Of a stretch of DNA of 64,000 bases, positions 17,652-26,361 are shown in pieces (the stretch's first letter is position 1; each line of letters opens with the position of its first letter). The stretch lies in NCBI RefSeq assembly GCF_900188355.1, contig NZ_FZNX01000004.1:372001-436000 (forward strand). The letters run 5' to 3'. The position numbers were made by a program, and so were the translations under genes. The notes beneath the pieces were generated by a model. It searched no databases. It was not told where the DNA came from and saw only the letters and a list, made by a program, of their open reading frames with translations. The stretch is from Lutibacter flavus (GTDB lineage: Bacteria; Bacteroidota; Bacteroidia; Flavobacteriales; Flavobacteriaceae).

Positions 17652-17747
17652 GCTTTTAGCCTTTTGCTATTAGCTTAAATACAAATTAAATTAATATAAA
17701 TTATAGCTGTTTATTGAGCAAATTGCCAAAATCGAACAGCCAAAAGC
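17652..17747 (+). repeat. gene-less inverted heptad-repeat element between leuA and leuB
   Basis: Left arm: GCTTTTA, GCCTTTT, GCTATTA, GCTTAAA (17652-17679). Right arm in opposite orientation: ATTGAGC, AAATTGC, CAAAATC, GAACAGC, CAAAAGC (17713-17747). The middle is about 33 bases of plain AT-rich DNA. It has the same 7-base period, the same consensus and the same inverted layout as the arrays around the four-helix-bundle gene, but no gene inside. It starts 5 bases after the leuA stop and ends 9 bases before the leuB ATG. Confidence 0.75.
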
Positions 17748-17756
17748 TTAAAAAAA

Positions 17757-18815
17757 ATGAAATTAAATATTGCACTTTTAGCAGGAGACGGAATTGGTCC
17801 TGAAGTAATTGATCAAGCTGTGAAAGTTTGTGATGCTGTAGCAACAAAATTTGGACATGATATTAACTGGACACCTGCATTAACTGGAGCAGCTGCAATT
17901 GATGCTTGTGGAGAACCATATCCTGATGAAACGCACGAAATCTGTTTAAATGCAGATGCCGTTTTGTTTGGAGCTATTGGTCATCCAAAATACGATAATG
18001 ATCCTTCAGCAAAAGTTCGTCCAGAACAAGGTTTGTTAAAAATGCGTAAAAAATTAGGCTTATTTGCCAATGTTCGACCAACATTTACATTTCCTTCTTT
18101 AATTGATAATTCGCCTTTAAAACGAGAACGTATTGAAGGTACTGACTTAGTTTTTTTAAGAGAATTAACTGGTGGAATTTACTTTGGTGAAAAAGGAAGA
18201 AGAGACGGTGGAGAAACTGCTTTTGACAATTGTGTGTACACAAGAGCTGAAGTACAACGTCTGGCTAAAAAAGGGTTTGAATTAGCAATGACACGTACAA
18301 AAAAATTATGTTGTGTTGATAAAGCTAATGTGTTGGAAACTTCTAGATTATGGAGAGAAACAGTACAAGCAATGGAAAAAGACTATCCAGAAGTTGAGGT
18401 TTCTTATGAATTTGTTGATGCAGTTGCAATGCGATTGGTTCAATGGCCAAATTCTTATGATGTTTTAATTACAGAAAACTTATTTGGAGATATTTTAACT
18501 GATGAAGCTTCTGTAATTTCAGGATCTATGGGATTAATGCCAAGTGCTTCTGTTGGTTCAGAAAATCAATTGTTTGAGCCAATTCACGGTTCATATCCAC
18601 AAGCTACTGGATTAGATATTGCAAATCCATTAGCAACTATTTTATCTGCTGCAATGATGTTTGAGATGGCGTTTGGTTTAAAAGAAGAAGCTGAAGCTAT
18701 AAAAGCTGTAGTTAATAAATCATTGGATGAAGGTGTTGTTACTGAAGATTTATCAGGTAAAAATAAGTCTTATAAAACAAGTGAAGTAGGGGATTGGTTG
18801 GTAGCTAATTTGTAA
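17757..18815 (+). CDS. leuB: 3-isopropylmalate dehydrogenase
   Basis: 352 residues, isocitrate/isopropylmalate dehydrogenase family. It has the N-terminal IALLAGDGIGPEVIDQA, the substrate-binding arginines around VRPEQGLLKMRKKL, FLRELTGGIYFGEKG, the NAD-binding LITENLFGDILTDEAS and a C-terminal PIHGSYPQATG. It oxidatively decarboxylates 3-isopropylmalate. It is the last gene of the leucine operon and is followed directly by a strong intrinsic terminator. Confidence 0.97.
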   Translation: MKLNIALLAGDGIGPEVIDQAVKVCDAVATKFGHDINWTPALTGAAAIDACGEPYPDETHEICLNADAVLFGAIGHPKYDNDPSAKVRPEQGLLKMRKKLGLFANVRPTFTFPSLIDNSPLKRERIEGTDLVFLRELTGGIYFGEKGRRDGGETAFDNCVYTRAEVQRLAKKGFELAMTRTKKLCCVDKANVLETSRLWRETVQAMEKDYPEVEVSYEFVDAVAMRLVQWPNSYDVLITENLFGDILTDEASVISGSMGLMPSASVGSENQLFEPIHGSYPQATGLDIANPLATILSAAMMFEMAFGLKEEAEAIKAVVNKSLDEGVVTEDLSGKNKSYKTSEVGDWLVANL

Positions 18816-18840
18816 ACTATTTTATAAATAAAATTTGTAA

Positions 18841-18871
18841 AAGCCATTTTCTTAAGAAAATGGCTTTTTTT
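18841..18871 (+). terminator. intrinsic terminator of the leu operon
   Basis: AAGCCATTTTC TTAA GAAAATGGCTT is a perfect 11-bp stem followed by a run of Ts. It lies 25 bases after leuB. The core AAGCCATTTT is shared with the terminator at 23541. Confidence 0.93.
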
Positions 18872-18873
18872 AT

Positions 18874-18925
18874 TTGTAACCTTTTTTTGTAACAAATAAA
18901 ACTAAGAAGTTACTTATATTGTAAC
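18874..18925 (+). promoter_or_regulatory. repeated TTGTAAC sites upstream of the ABC/M1 operon
   Basis: TTGTAAC occurs three times (18874-18880, 18887-18893, 18919-18925), with an inverted AGTTAC at 18909-18914. The last copy overlaps a weak -7-like TATATTGT (18914-18921), 21 bases before the ABC ATPase ATG. The arrangement could be a repressor operator; no regulator is encoded nearby. Confidence 0.35.
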
Positions 18926-18942
18926 CTAAAAATAAAACATCT

Positions 18943-19836
18943 ATGAAATTAACTATTCAAAATCTATCAAAAACTTATAAAAACGGAGTAAAAGCTATAG
19001 ATAATTTAAGTCTTGAAATTGGAACAGGAATGTTTGGACTATTAGGTCCAAATGGAGCTGGAAAATCATCTTTAATGAGAACTATTGCAACATTGCAAAG
19101 TCCAGATTCAGGTTCCATAACTTTTGGAGATATTAATGTGTTGGATGATAATATGGCATTAAGAAAAGTGTTGGGTTATTTACCGCAATCTTTTGGAGTA
19201 TATCCAAAAATGTCTGCCGAAGAACTATTAGATTATTTTGCCACTTTAAAAGGAGTAAGTTCTAAACTTGATAGAGAAAAGTTAGTTAAAGAAGTTTTAG
19301 AGATTACTAATTTATATGAAGTTAGAAAAAAACACGTAGCAGGTTATTCTGGAGGAATGAAACAACGTTTTGGAATTGCTCAATTATTATTAAACAATCC
19401 AAAATTAATAATTGTTGATGAACCAACGGCGGGATTAGATCCAGCAGAACGTCATCGGTTTTTAAATATATTACGCGAAGTTGGTACAAATTGTACTGTA
19501 ATATTTTCTACGCATATTGTTGACGATGTAAAGGAATTATGTAATGAAATGGTAATTATTAATGGAGGTAGAATTTTAAAACATACAACTCCAATAACTT
19601 GTGTTCAAGAAGTGAAAGATCAAATTTGGACTAAAGTAATTGAACGAGACGAATTGGAATTAATGGAAGCAAATTTCAACATATTATCTTCAAACTATAA
19701 CCAAGATAATACGCTAAATATTAGAGTCCATTCTTTAGAAAAACCAGCAGAAGATTTTAAAGAGGCACAACCTCAGTTAGACGATGTGTATTTTATCGCT
19801 TTAAAAGAAGATGAAGCAAATTTAGTTTCAGAGTAA
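18943..19836 (+). CDS. ABC transporter ATP-binding protein
   Basis: 297 residues. Walker A GPNGAGKSS (about 35-43), Q-loop LGYLPQSFG, signature YSGGMKQR, Walker B LIIVDEPTAGLD and switch His in STHIVDD are all intact. The C-terminal 80 residues form the usual extension of ABC-2 type exporters. It is the ATPase partner of the permease/M1 peptidase fusion that begins 31 bases downstream. The substrate is unknown. TTGTAAC repeats lie directly upstream. Confidence 0.94.
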   Translation: MKLTIQNLSKTYKNGVKAIDNLSLEIGTGMFGLLGPNGAGKSSLMRTIATLQSPDSGSITFGDINVLDDNMALRKVLGYLPQSFGVYPKMSAEELLDYFATLKGVSSKLDREKLVKEVLEITNLYEVRKKHVAGYSGGMKQRFGIAQLLLNNPKLIIVDEPTAGLDPAERHRFLNILREVGTNCTVIFSTHIVDDVKELCNEMVIINGGRILKHTTPITCVQEVKDQIWTKVIERDELELMEANFNILSSNYNQDNTLNIRVHSLEKPAEDFKEAQPQLDDVYFIALKEDEANLVSE

Positions 19837-19867
19837 GTCCTTTTTTTAACAATTTAAATGTACATAT

Positions 19868-22800
19868 ATGTTTTCCACAATATTTAAACACGAATTAAAA
19901 TATTGGTTTAAAAAACCATCATTCTATATATATCTAGCTATCTTTTTTGTAATTTCAATGTTTGTTACAGCTAGTTCAGCGGGTATATTTGACTCGCTTA
20001 CTATGAGCACGGGCTCTTCAAAAATTGTAAACTCTCCAATAAATTTAAATGGAATGTTTAATGCATTAACCATTTTAATTTACTTTTTATTTCCTTCAAT
20101 AATAGGTGTGTCTATTTTTAGAGATTTTAAAAGTGAAATGCACACCATTTTATATTCTTACCCGTTTACAAAATCAGATTACTTATTTGGCAAATTTTTT
20201 AGCTCATTTTTAATAGTTACTCTAATTGTGCTAGCTATTGGTTTTGGAATGTTTATTGGATTTAGACTGCCAGGTACAAATTCAGAAATTATTAGCTCTT
20301 TTAGGTTTGCATCTTATTTACAAGCATATTTTATTTACATAATTCCAAATGTATTTTTGTTTGGTGCTATTGTATTTGCAACTGTAACTTTTACTCGAAA
20401 TATTTCGGCAGGATTTATTGTTGTTGTAATGTTAATGCTTATACAAGGTGTTTCTGAAAGTTTATTGAACGATATTGATAACAGATTCCTTTCTGCAATG
20501 TTAGACCCATTTGGGTCTCAAGCGGCTAATTATTATACACGTTATTGGACTGTTGCCGAACAAAATGAATTATTACTTCCTATTAAAGGAGTTGTTATTT
20601 ACAATCGTTTATTATGGTTGGCAATTGCAACAGTTATTTTTGGATTGGTGTTCAAATATTTCTCATTTAGTCAAAATGCATTGTCATTTAGTTTTAAAAA
20701 ACAAAAGGCGGAACGCGTTACAAAAAGTAATTTTGGAGGTATTACTAGAATTGAACTTCCAAAAGTTTCGTATGATTTTTCATTTATACAAAATTTAAAA
20801 ACATCTTGGAAATTATCAAATTTAGATTTTAAATTTATTATAAAAAGTTGGCCGTTTTTAAGCATTTTACTTGTCGGACTTATTTTTATTTTAATAATGT
20901 CTATTTCTTTAGGTGAAATTTCAGGGACAAAAACATACCCAACTACTTGGCAAATGTTATTATATCCTGGAAATACCTTTTCTTTATTTATAAATATTCT
21001 TACCTTTTTGTATGCAGGAATGCTTGTTCAAAGAGCAAAAATGGCAAAATCTAACCATTTAATTGATGTAACTCCAATTCCAAATTGGAGCTTATTACTA
21101 TCAAAATTTGTAGCCTTATTAAAAATGCAAGTAGTACTGCTTTTTGTAATTATGGTTGGAGGAATTATTTTTCAAATTTATAGAGGTTATTATAATTTTG
21201 AAATAGACCAATATTTGTATGAATTATTAATTATAAAATTTATTCATTTTGCAATTTGGGCATTTTTAGCATTGTTTATTCAAACACTAGTTGGCAATGC
21301 TTATTTAGGGTTATTTATATTGTTGGTGATTTCTATAGGCCTACCATTTTTAAGTTTTGCAGGTATAGAACAATCTATATTTAAATACAACCAAGCACCT
21401 GGTTATTCTTATTCAGATATGAACGGTTATGGTTCATTTTTTAGTAGGTATATGACCTATAAAATTTATTGGGTTTTTGCAGGGATTGTATTGCTTATTG
21501 TTTCAGCCTTATTTTGGGTTAGAGGCTTGCCTCATTCATTTAAAGAACGTTTATCAATTGCTAAATCTCGATTTAAAGGGGCCTATTTAATTGGTTTTGT
21601 TGTGTTTTTAGTTGCATTTTTATCGCTGGGTTTCAGAATTTATTACGAAAACAATGTGCTGAATGATAGAACTTCAATAAAAGAAAGAGAATTATTACAA
21701 GTTGAATGGGAGAAAAAATATAGGAAGTTTGAAAATAAAACACAGCCTAGAATTGTTGCCGTAAATGTTGCCATGAATATTTTTCCAAAAGAATTAGATT
21801 TCAATGCAACAGGAACCTATATTATGGTAAATAAATCTTCAGAGAAAATTGACAGTATTTTATTAAATCATAATAAATACCCGAGCACTTTTACTTTTAA
21901 TAAAAAGAATACACTAGTTTTAGAGGATACCATTCATAATTTTGATATTTATAAATTAGAAAAAGAATTATTGCCTGGTGATAGTTTACAGTTAACTTTT
22001 GAAGTAAAAAACAAACCAAATACATTTCTTAGAGTTCATTCAGATGTAAATGAAAATGGAACATTTATTAACAACAAAGTACTGTTTCCTTCTTTGGGTT
22101 ATGCAAGCGGAGGAGAATTAAGAGATGATAAAGTTCGTGAAAAGTACGAGTTGCCTAAAAATGAATTAAGACCATTTCCAACCGATTCATCAGCTTTGGG
22201 CGGTACTTATATTTCAAAAGATTCTGACTGGATTGATTTTGAAGCAACTGTAAGTACTTCTAAAGATCAAATTGCAATTGCTCCAGGATATTTACAAAAA
22301 GAATGGGAAGAAGATGGAAGACGATATTTTCACTATAAAATGGATAGTAAAATATTAAATTTTTACGCGTTTAATTCTGCTAAATATGAAGTTAAAAAAG
22401 ACACTTGGAACGATGTTAATTTAGAAATTTATTACCATAAAGGACACGAATATAATTTAGACAGAATGTTAGAAGGGATGAAAGCTTCTTTGGATTACAA
22501 TTCTAACTATTTTAGTCCGTATCAACATAAACAAGCACGTATTATTGAGTTTCCCAGAACCGAAGGGAGTTTTGCCCAATCATTTCCAAATACAATTCCT
22601 TTTTCTGAAGGAGTAGGTTTTATTGCAGATGTTGATGATTCTGATAAAGGTGGTGTTGATTATGGTTTTGCAATAACAGTGCATGAATTGGCACATCAAT
22701 GGTGGGCGCATCAAGTAATTGGAGCCGATGTAAAAGGTGCTACAATGCTATCCGAAAGCATGTCCGATTATGTGAAGCTGAAAGTGTTGGAACATCAACA

Positions 22801-23524
22801 TGGAAAAAAGAAAATGCGTAAGTATTTAAAAGAATCTTTAGATGAATATTTGCAAGGTAGAACGCTGGAACAAAAAGGCGAAAGTCCGTTAATGTATAAT
22901 GATGGTCAAATGTACATTCATTATAAAAAAGGTTCTCTGGTTTTTTATGCTTTAAGCGATTTTATAGGTGAAGAAAATTTAAATGCAGCCATTAAAAAAT
23001 ATGTTGAAAAAGTGAAGTTTCAAGAACCTCCTTACACAACTTCAATTGAAATGGTTGATTATATAAGACAAGCAACACCAGATTCGTTACAATATGTAAT
23101 TAAAGACATGTTTGAAACAATTACACTCTATAAAAATAGAGTTGTAGATGTGAAATCAACTGAATTAGAAAACGGAAAATATCAGGTTGATATAGAGTTT
23201 AACGTAAGTAAATATAGACTTAGTGATAAAGGAAAACGTATCTATGGAGAAAAAGTTGGAGATACACTTTCTTTTAAAACCGAAAAAATGAAAAAGCCAG
23301 AAATGTCACTTCCTTTAGAAGATTATGTTGAAATAGGTATTTTTTATCAAGAAGAAATTGATGGCGAAAAAGATGAAGTTGAACTCTATCTAAAGAAGCA
23401 TAAAATAACTTCAATAAATAATAAAGTAAGTATTATTGTTGATAAAAAACCGACTGAAGTTGGAGTAGATCCTTATAATAAATTAATAGACAATAATTCT
23501 GAGGATAATAGAAGAGAACTCTAA
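19868..23524 (+). CDS. ABC-2 permease fused to an M1-family metallopeptidase
   Basis: 1218 residues. The first half (to about 595) holds roughly twelve membrane helices of an ABC-2 permease, in two blocks with a soluble stretch near 280-315. The second half is an M1 (gluzincin) peptidase domain with the zinc motif HELAH at 939-943 and the third-ligand Glu963 in MLSESMSDY, which lies 19 residues after the motif rather than the usual 18. With the ATPase just upstream it forms an exporter with a built-in peptidase, a fusion known in Bacteroidota ('ABC transporter permease/M1 family aminopeptidase'). The topology suggests an extracytoplasmic peptidase domain. The transported or cleaved substrate is unknown. 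An intrinsic terminator follows. Confidence 0.92.
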   Translation: MFSTIFKHELKYWFKKPSFYIYLAIFFVISMFVTASSAGIFDSLTMSTGSSKIVNSPINLNGMFNALTILIYFLFPSIIGVSIFRDFKSEMHTILYSYPFTKSDYLFGKFFSSFLIVTLIVLAIGFGMFIGFRLPGTNSEIISSFRFASYLQAYFIYIIPNVFLFGAIVFATVTFTRNISAGFIVVVMLMLIQGVSESLLNDIDNRFLSAMLDPFGSQAANYYTRYWTVAEQNELLLPIKGVVIYNRLLWLAIATVIFGLVFKYFSFSQNALSFSFKKQKAERVTKSNFGGITRIELPKVSYDFSFIQNLKTSWKLSNLDFKFIIKSWPFLSILLVGLIFILIMSISLGEISGTKTYPTTWQMLLYPGNTFSLFINILTFLYAGMLVQRAKMAKSNHLIDVTPIPNWSLLLSKFVALLKMQVVLLFVIMVGGIIFQIYRGYYNFEIDQYLYELLIIKFIHFAIWAFLALFIQTLVGNAYLGLFILLVISIGLPFLSFAGIEQSIFKYNQAPGYSYSDMNGYGSFFSRYMTYKIYWVFAGIVLLIVSALFWVRGLPHSFKERLSIAKSRFKGAYLIGFVVFLVAFLSLGFRIYYENNVLNDRTSIKERELLQVEWEKKYRKFENKTQPRIVAVNVAMNIFPKELDFNATGTYIMVNKSSEKIDSILLNHNKYPSTFTFNKKNTLVLEDTIHNFDIYKLEKELLPGDSLQLTFEVKNKPNTFLRVHSDVNENGTFINNKVLFPSLGYASGGELRDDKVREKYELPKNELRPFPTDSSALGGTYISKDSDWIDFEATVSTSKDQIAIAPGYLQKEWEEDGRRYFHYKMDSKILNFYAFNSAKYEVKKDTWNDVNLEIYYHKGHEYNLDRMLEGMKASLDYNSNYFSPYQHKQARIIEFPRTEGSFAQSFPNTIPFSEGVGFIADVDDSDKGGVDYGFAITVHELAHQWWAHQVIGADVKGATMLSESMSDYVKLKVLEHQHGKKKMRKYLKESLDEYLQGRTLEQKGESPLMYNDGQMYIHYKKGSLVFYALSDFIGEENLNAAIKKYVEKVKFQEPPYTTSIEMVDYIRQATPDSLQYVIKDMFETITLYKNRVVDVKSTELENGKYQVDIEFNVSKYRLSDKGKRIYGEKVGDTLSFKTEKMKKPEMSLPLEDYVEIGIFYQEEIDGEKDEVELYLKKHKITSINNKVSIIVDKKPTEVGVDPYNKLIDNNSEDNRREL

Positions 23525-23540
23525 TAGTTATTTAAAATAT

Positions 23541-23574
23541 AAAAGCCATTTTCAACTTAAAAATGGCTTTTTTT
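23541..23574 (+). terminator. intrinsic terminator after the ABC/M1 operon
   Basis: AAAAGCCATTTT and AAAATGGCTTTT form a 12-bp stem around a short loop, followed by Ts. It lies between convergent genes; the A-rich left arm could serve the minus-strand lipoprotein gene as well. Confidence 0.9.
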
Positions 23575-23596
23575 ATGTTCTATTATTTAAAAATTA

Positions 23597-24112
23597 TTAT
23601 TTTTTTGTTCCTTCAAAATGATAATTACCGTGGTCTGTTGTAAAAGTATAGTTAAAAGAATGATGCTGCATATCAAAACCACCAAAATGCTCATCTCCAG
23701 ATTGGTGATCGTTGTTTAGATGTTGCATCCACTCAGAATCCATATTTTGCATATTCCCATTCATATTTGATTGTCCCACCATATGTCCATACATATTTTC
23801 AAATTCAGTACCTGTTAAACAAACACTAATATCACTTCCATTCTCGTAAATATCGAGCATTATTGTAGTATCAAAATTATCTCCAAAACAATGAACTTCA
23901 ATTTGATCCCCAACCATACTAACAATAGCTGTAGCTATGTTATTTGTAGTTTTAGAATTATCTGTTTTTTTACCTAAATCAATTGTTAAAGTACCTTCGT
24001 AGGTCCCAGCAACATCATTATTAATTAAATCATCACTTTTCTCACAAGAAACTATAAATGTTAGTAGTGTAAATGAAAAAAGTAGTCCAATATTTTTTAA
24101 GGTGTTTTTCAT
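23597..24112 (-). CDS. Met/His-rich lipoprotein of unknown function in a metal-efflux cluster
   Basis: 171 residues with a lipoprotein signal, TFIVSCEKSDD (lipidated Cys23). The body is predicted beta-rich (GTYEGTLTIDLG). The C-terminal third is loaded with methionine and histidine: MYGHMVGQSNMNGNMQNMD, HLNNDHQSGDEHFGGFDMQHH and a final DHGNYHFEG. I do not recognise the family. Being the last gene of the CusA/B/C-like operon with such residues, a role in binding copper or a similar soft metal outside the inner membrane is a reasonable inference, not shown. It lies 27 bases downstream of the HMA protein. Confidence 0.75.
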   Translation of the reverse strand: MKNTLKNIGLLFSFTLLTFIVSCEKSDDLINNDVAGTYEGTLTIDLGKKTDNSKTTNNIATAIVSMVGDQIEVHCFGDNFDTTIMLDIYENGSDISVCLTGTEFENMYGHMVGQSNMNGNMQNMDSEWMQHLNNDHQSGDEHFGGFDMQHHSFNYTFTTDHGNYHFEGTKK

Positions 24113-24139
24113 AATGTTATTTTCTTAAATAGTTAATAT

Positions 24140-24565
24140 TTAGTGATTGTGACCACTATGATCTTCTTTATTTGCTTCAGTATTTTGATTCATTTCCATT
24201 GAATGGTTGTATTTACAACATCCTGGTAAACCACTATAAGCATCTAAATTTCCTTTTACTTTTTCGGTATCATAACCCGAAGCGGCTACTGCTTTTTGAA
24301 TTTCCATCTCATTGGTTTTTGAGCTGTCAAATGATACCATTATCATTTTTTTGTCTTTATTCCAATTTGCTTTTGAAACACCTTTAACACTGTTTGCCGC
24401 TTTTTCAATTGTTTTTTTACACATATTGCAGTTACCTCTAACCCCAAAAGTTATCCTACTTAAGGATACCTGCTCGGTTTTCATTATTTCTTTGTGTGTT
24501 TGACTGTATCCAGTGGTTAAGCCAATTGCAGCAAAAATTGCTACTCCTAAAATTAGTTTTCTCAT
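24140..24565 (-). CDS. secreted heavy-metal-associated (HMA) domain protein
   Basis: 141 residues: a signal peptide (to about residue 22) and an HMA/MerP-like ferredoxin fold with the metal motif GNCNMCKK (Cys46, Cys49), followed by VKGVSKANWNKDKKMIMVSFD. The tail adds GCCKYNHSM and a His-rich end EDHSGHNH. This would be a periplasmic metal chaperone feeding the neighbouring RND efflux pump, with copper(I) the most likely ion given the CxxC, Met and His content. It starts 18 bases after the adaptor gene ends. Confidence 0.87.
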   Translation of the reverse strand: MRKLILGVAIFAAIGLTTGYSQTHKEIMKTEQVSLSRITFGVRGNCNMCKKTIEKAANSVKGVSKANWNKDKKMIMVSFDSSKTNEMEIQKAVAASGYDTEKVKGNLDAYSGLPGCCKYNHSMEMNQNTEANKEDHSGHNH

Positions 24566-24583
24566 TTGTTAAATATTTAATTA

Positions 24584-26350
24584 TTAATTTATTATTTCTT
24601 TTATAGTACCACATTTCAGCATCATTTCACCAAAATATGGATTTTCAATATTTTCTTCAGTACTTAACCAAATAGCTCCTTTATCATTATTTGCCATTGG
24701 GCAAAATTGTTTGTAAACTTTTTGATTAACTCCAAAAATTGTAACACTTTTTGTAATTGTATTTGATAAAGTGATGAAATGTGTTCTTTGATTTTTAATA
24801 TCTGTTGATATTGCTATTTTTTTAGAAGAGGATTTTAACTCTTTTAAAAGTGACATCCATAGATTATGAGATTTTGAATCTGTTAATAATTTCATGTCTA
24901 TTTTATCTAAGTTGCTAACTATTAAATCAGCAGATTTTTGAGCTAAATTGCTATCATCATTTACCAAGGCTTCTTTTAATTCAATGTAATTTGTAAATAC
25001 TATTTTAAGTTGATCTTGAAATTTCGAAGATACTTTAAGGCGTTCAATCATTATTTTACTTTCTTCTGAATTTATTGGCTCTTGCATTCCAATATGATTT
25101 TCGTGTCCGGTCATTACTTTTCCACCAGCATTGTTCATCATACTTTTTTTACCTTGTAATTGTGCTGCAGCATCCACTGTAAAAGTACCATTGGTTACAA
25201 TTTCTTCGTTCTCAGATAACCCATCTAAAATCTCATAATTTGTTGCAATTTCATTACCTAATGTAACTTCTCTCATTTCAAAAATGGGCTCATTTCCTTG
25301 TTTTTTAACGTAAACTACAGATCTTTTTCCTGTCCATAAAACGGCCGTTTTAGGAATTTTGAGTAAATATTTTTGATCCATTTCTTGAGGTGTCAACGCA
25401 CCTTTTACAAACATTCCAGGTTTTAATTTGCCTTTGCTGTTGTTTAATTCAGCTCTAACAATTACAGTTCTGGTTGAAGTATTTAAAACAGGATTAATAA
25501 ATGAAATTTTGGTTTTAATTTCTTTGTTTGGATTTGCATTGGTCGTAATACTTATTTCATCACCTTCTTTTATTAAGGAAAGTTGTTTCTCATAAGCATC
25601 AAAATCTGCCCAAACAGTATTCAAATTTGAAATCATGAGTAAACTTTGTCCTTCTTTTACGTAATTACCTTCTTCAACCATTTTTTTTGTAACAATTCCA
25701 CTCACATTTGAATATACCGGGAAGTTTGTAATAATGGTTTTAGATGCTTCAATTTTATCAATTTGCTGTTCAGAAAGTTTCCAAAGTTTTAACTTATTTC
25801 TAACGGCATTGTATAAAGAAATATCTCGTGATTTTGATTCTAAAGCAGTTAATAATTCTTTTTGAGCAGTAACTAACTGAGGAGAATATATCAATGCTAA
25901 TTGTTGACCTCGGTATATTTTTTCACTGGTAGAATTCACAAATAATTTTTCTATTCTTCCTCCAAAGTGAGCTGTTTGAATTGAATTTGTTTTTTCATTT
26001 TCCTTAATTTTTCCTGAAAGCATTAAACCGCTTACTTCATTTGAAATAGTGCTTATTACTGTTGTTTCAATATTAGCTAATGCCATTGCATTTACAGTCA
26101 TTTTAAACTCGTTTGCAATTAGCCCATCTGCCGAAGTTTCTGCGGGAATTAAATCCATTCCACAAATTGGGCAATCACTAGGTTCTGGCTGAATAATTTG
26201 CGGATGCATAGAGCAAGTCCATTGTTGTTTTTTTGTTTCAGAAGTTTCGTGATTGTGTTTATCTGCCGAGGTTGAAGAATTTCCAAATATCAACCAGCCT
26301 AAAACTAGGCCAGCAGCTAATATTCCAATGTAAATTATATATTTTTTCAT
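24584..26350 (-). CDS. RND efflux periplasmic adaptor (CusB-like) with metal-binding head and C-terminal DUF3347-type domain
   Basis: 588 residues. After an N-terminal membrane anchor (about 4-22) comes a heavy-metal-binding domain with WTCSMHP and CPICGMDLIPA (Cys46, His49, Cys60, Cys63, Met65), then the membrane-fusion core (barrel-sandwich and beta-barrel, about 110-400; NFPVYSNVSGIVTKKMVEEG), then another domain (about 430-588) with KEALVNDDSNLAQKSAD and FCPMANNDKGAIWLS, as in DUF3347. It links the CusA-like pump to the TolC-like channel and probably accepts metal ions from the small HMA proteins. It is encoded 11 bases after the HMA-MauE gene. Confidence 0.92.
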   Translation of the reverse strand: MKKYIIYIGILAAGLVLGWLIFGNSSTSADKHNHETSETKKQQWTCSMHPQIIQPEPSDCPICGMDLIPAETSADGLIANEFKMTVNAMALANIETTVISTISNEVSGLMLSGKIKENEKTNSIQTAHFGGRIEKLFVNSTSEKIYRGQQLALIYSPQLVTAQKELLTALESKSRDISLYNAVRNKLKLWKLSEQQIDKIEASKTIITNFPVYSNVSGIVTKKMVEEGNYVKEGQSLLMISNLNTVWADFDAYEKQLSLIKEGDEISITTNANPNKEIKTKISFINPVLNTSTRTVIVRAELNNSKGKLKPGMFVKGALTPQEMDQKYLLKIPKTAVLWTGKRSVVYVKKQGNEPIFEMREVTLGNEIATNYEILDGLSENEEIVTNGTFTVDAAAQLQGKKSMMNNAGGKVMTGHENHIGMQEPINSEESKIMIERLKVSSKFQDQLKIVFTNYIELKEALVNDDSNLAQKSADLIVSNLDKIDMKLLTDSKSHNLWMSLLKELKSSSKKIAISTDIKNQRTHFITLSNTITKSVTIFGVNQKVYKQFCPMANNDKGAIWLSTEENIENPYFGEMMLKCGTIKEIIN

Positions 26351-26361
26351 GATTTCTTTTT

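Noticed and set aside
14883..17747. CRISPR array from the short repeats in the leu operon
   Set aside because: The repeats are contiguous 7-base units without spacers, in paired inverted blocks; no cas genes.
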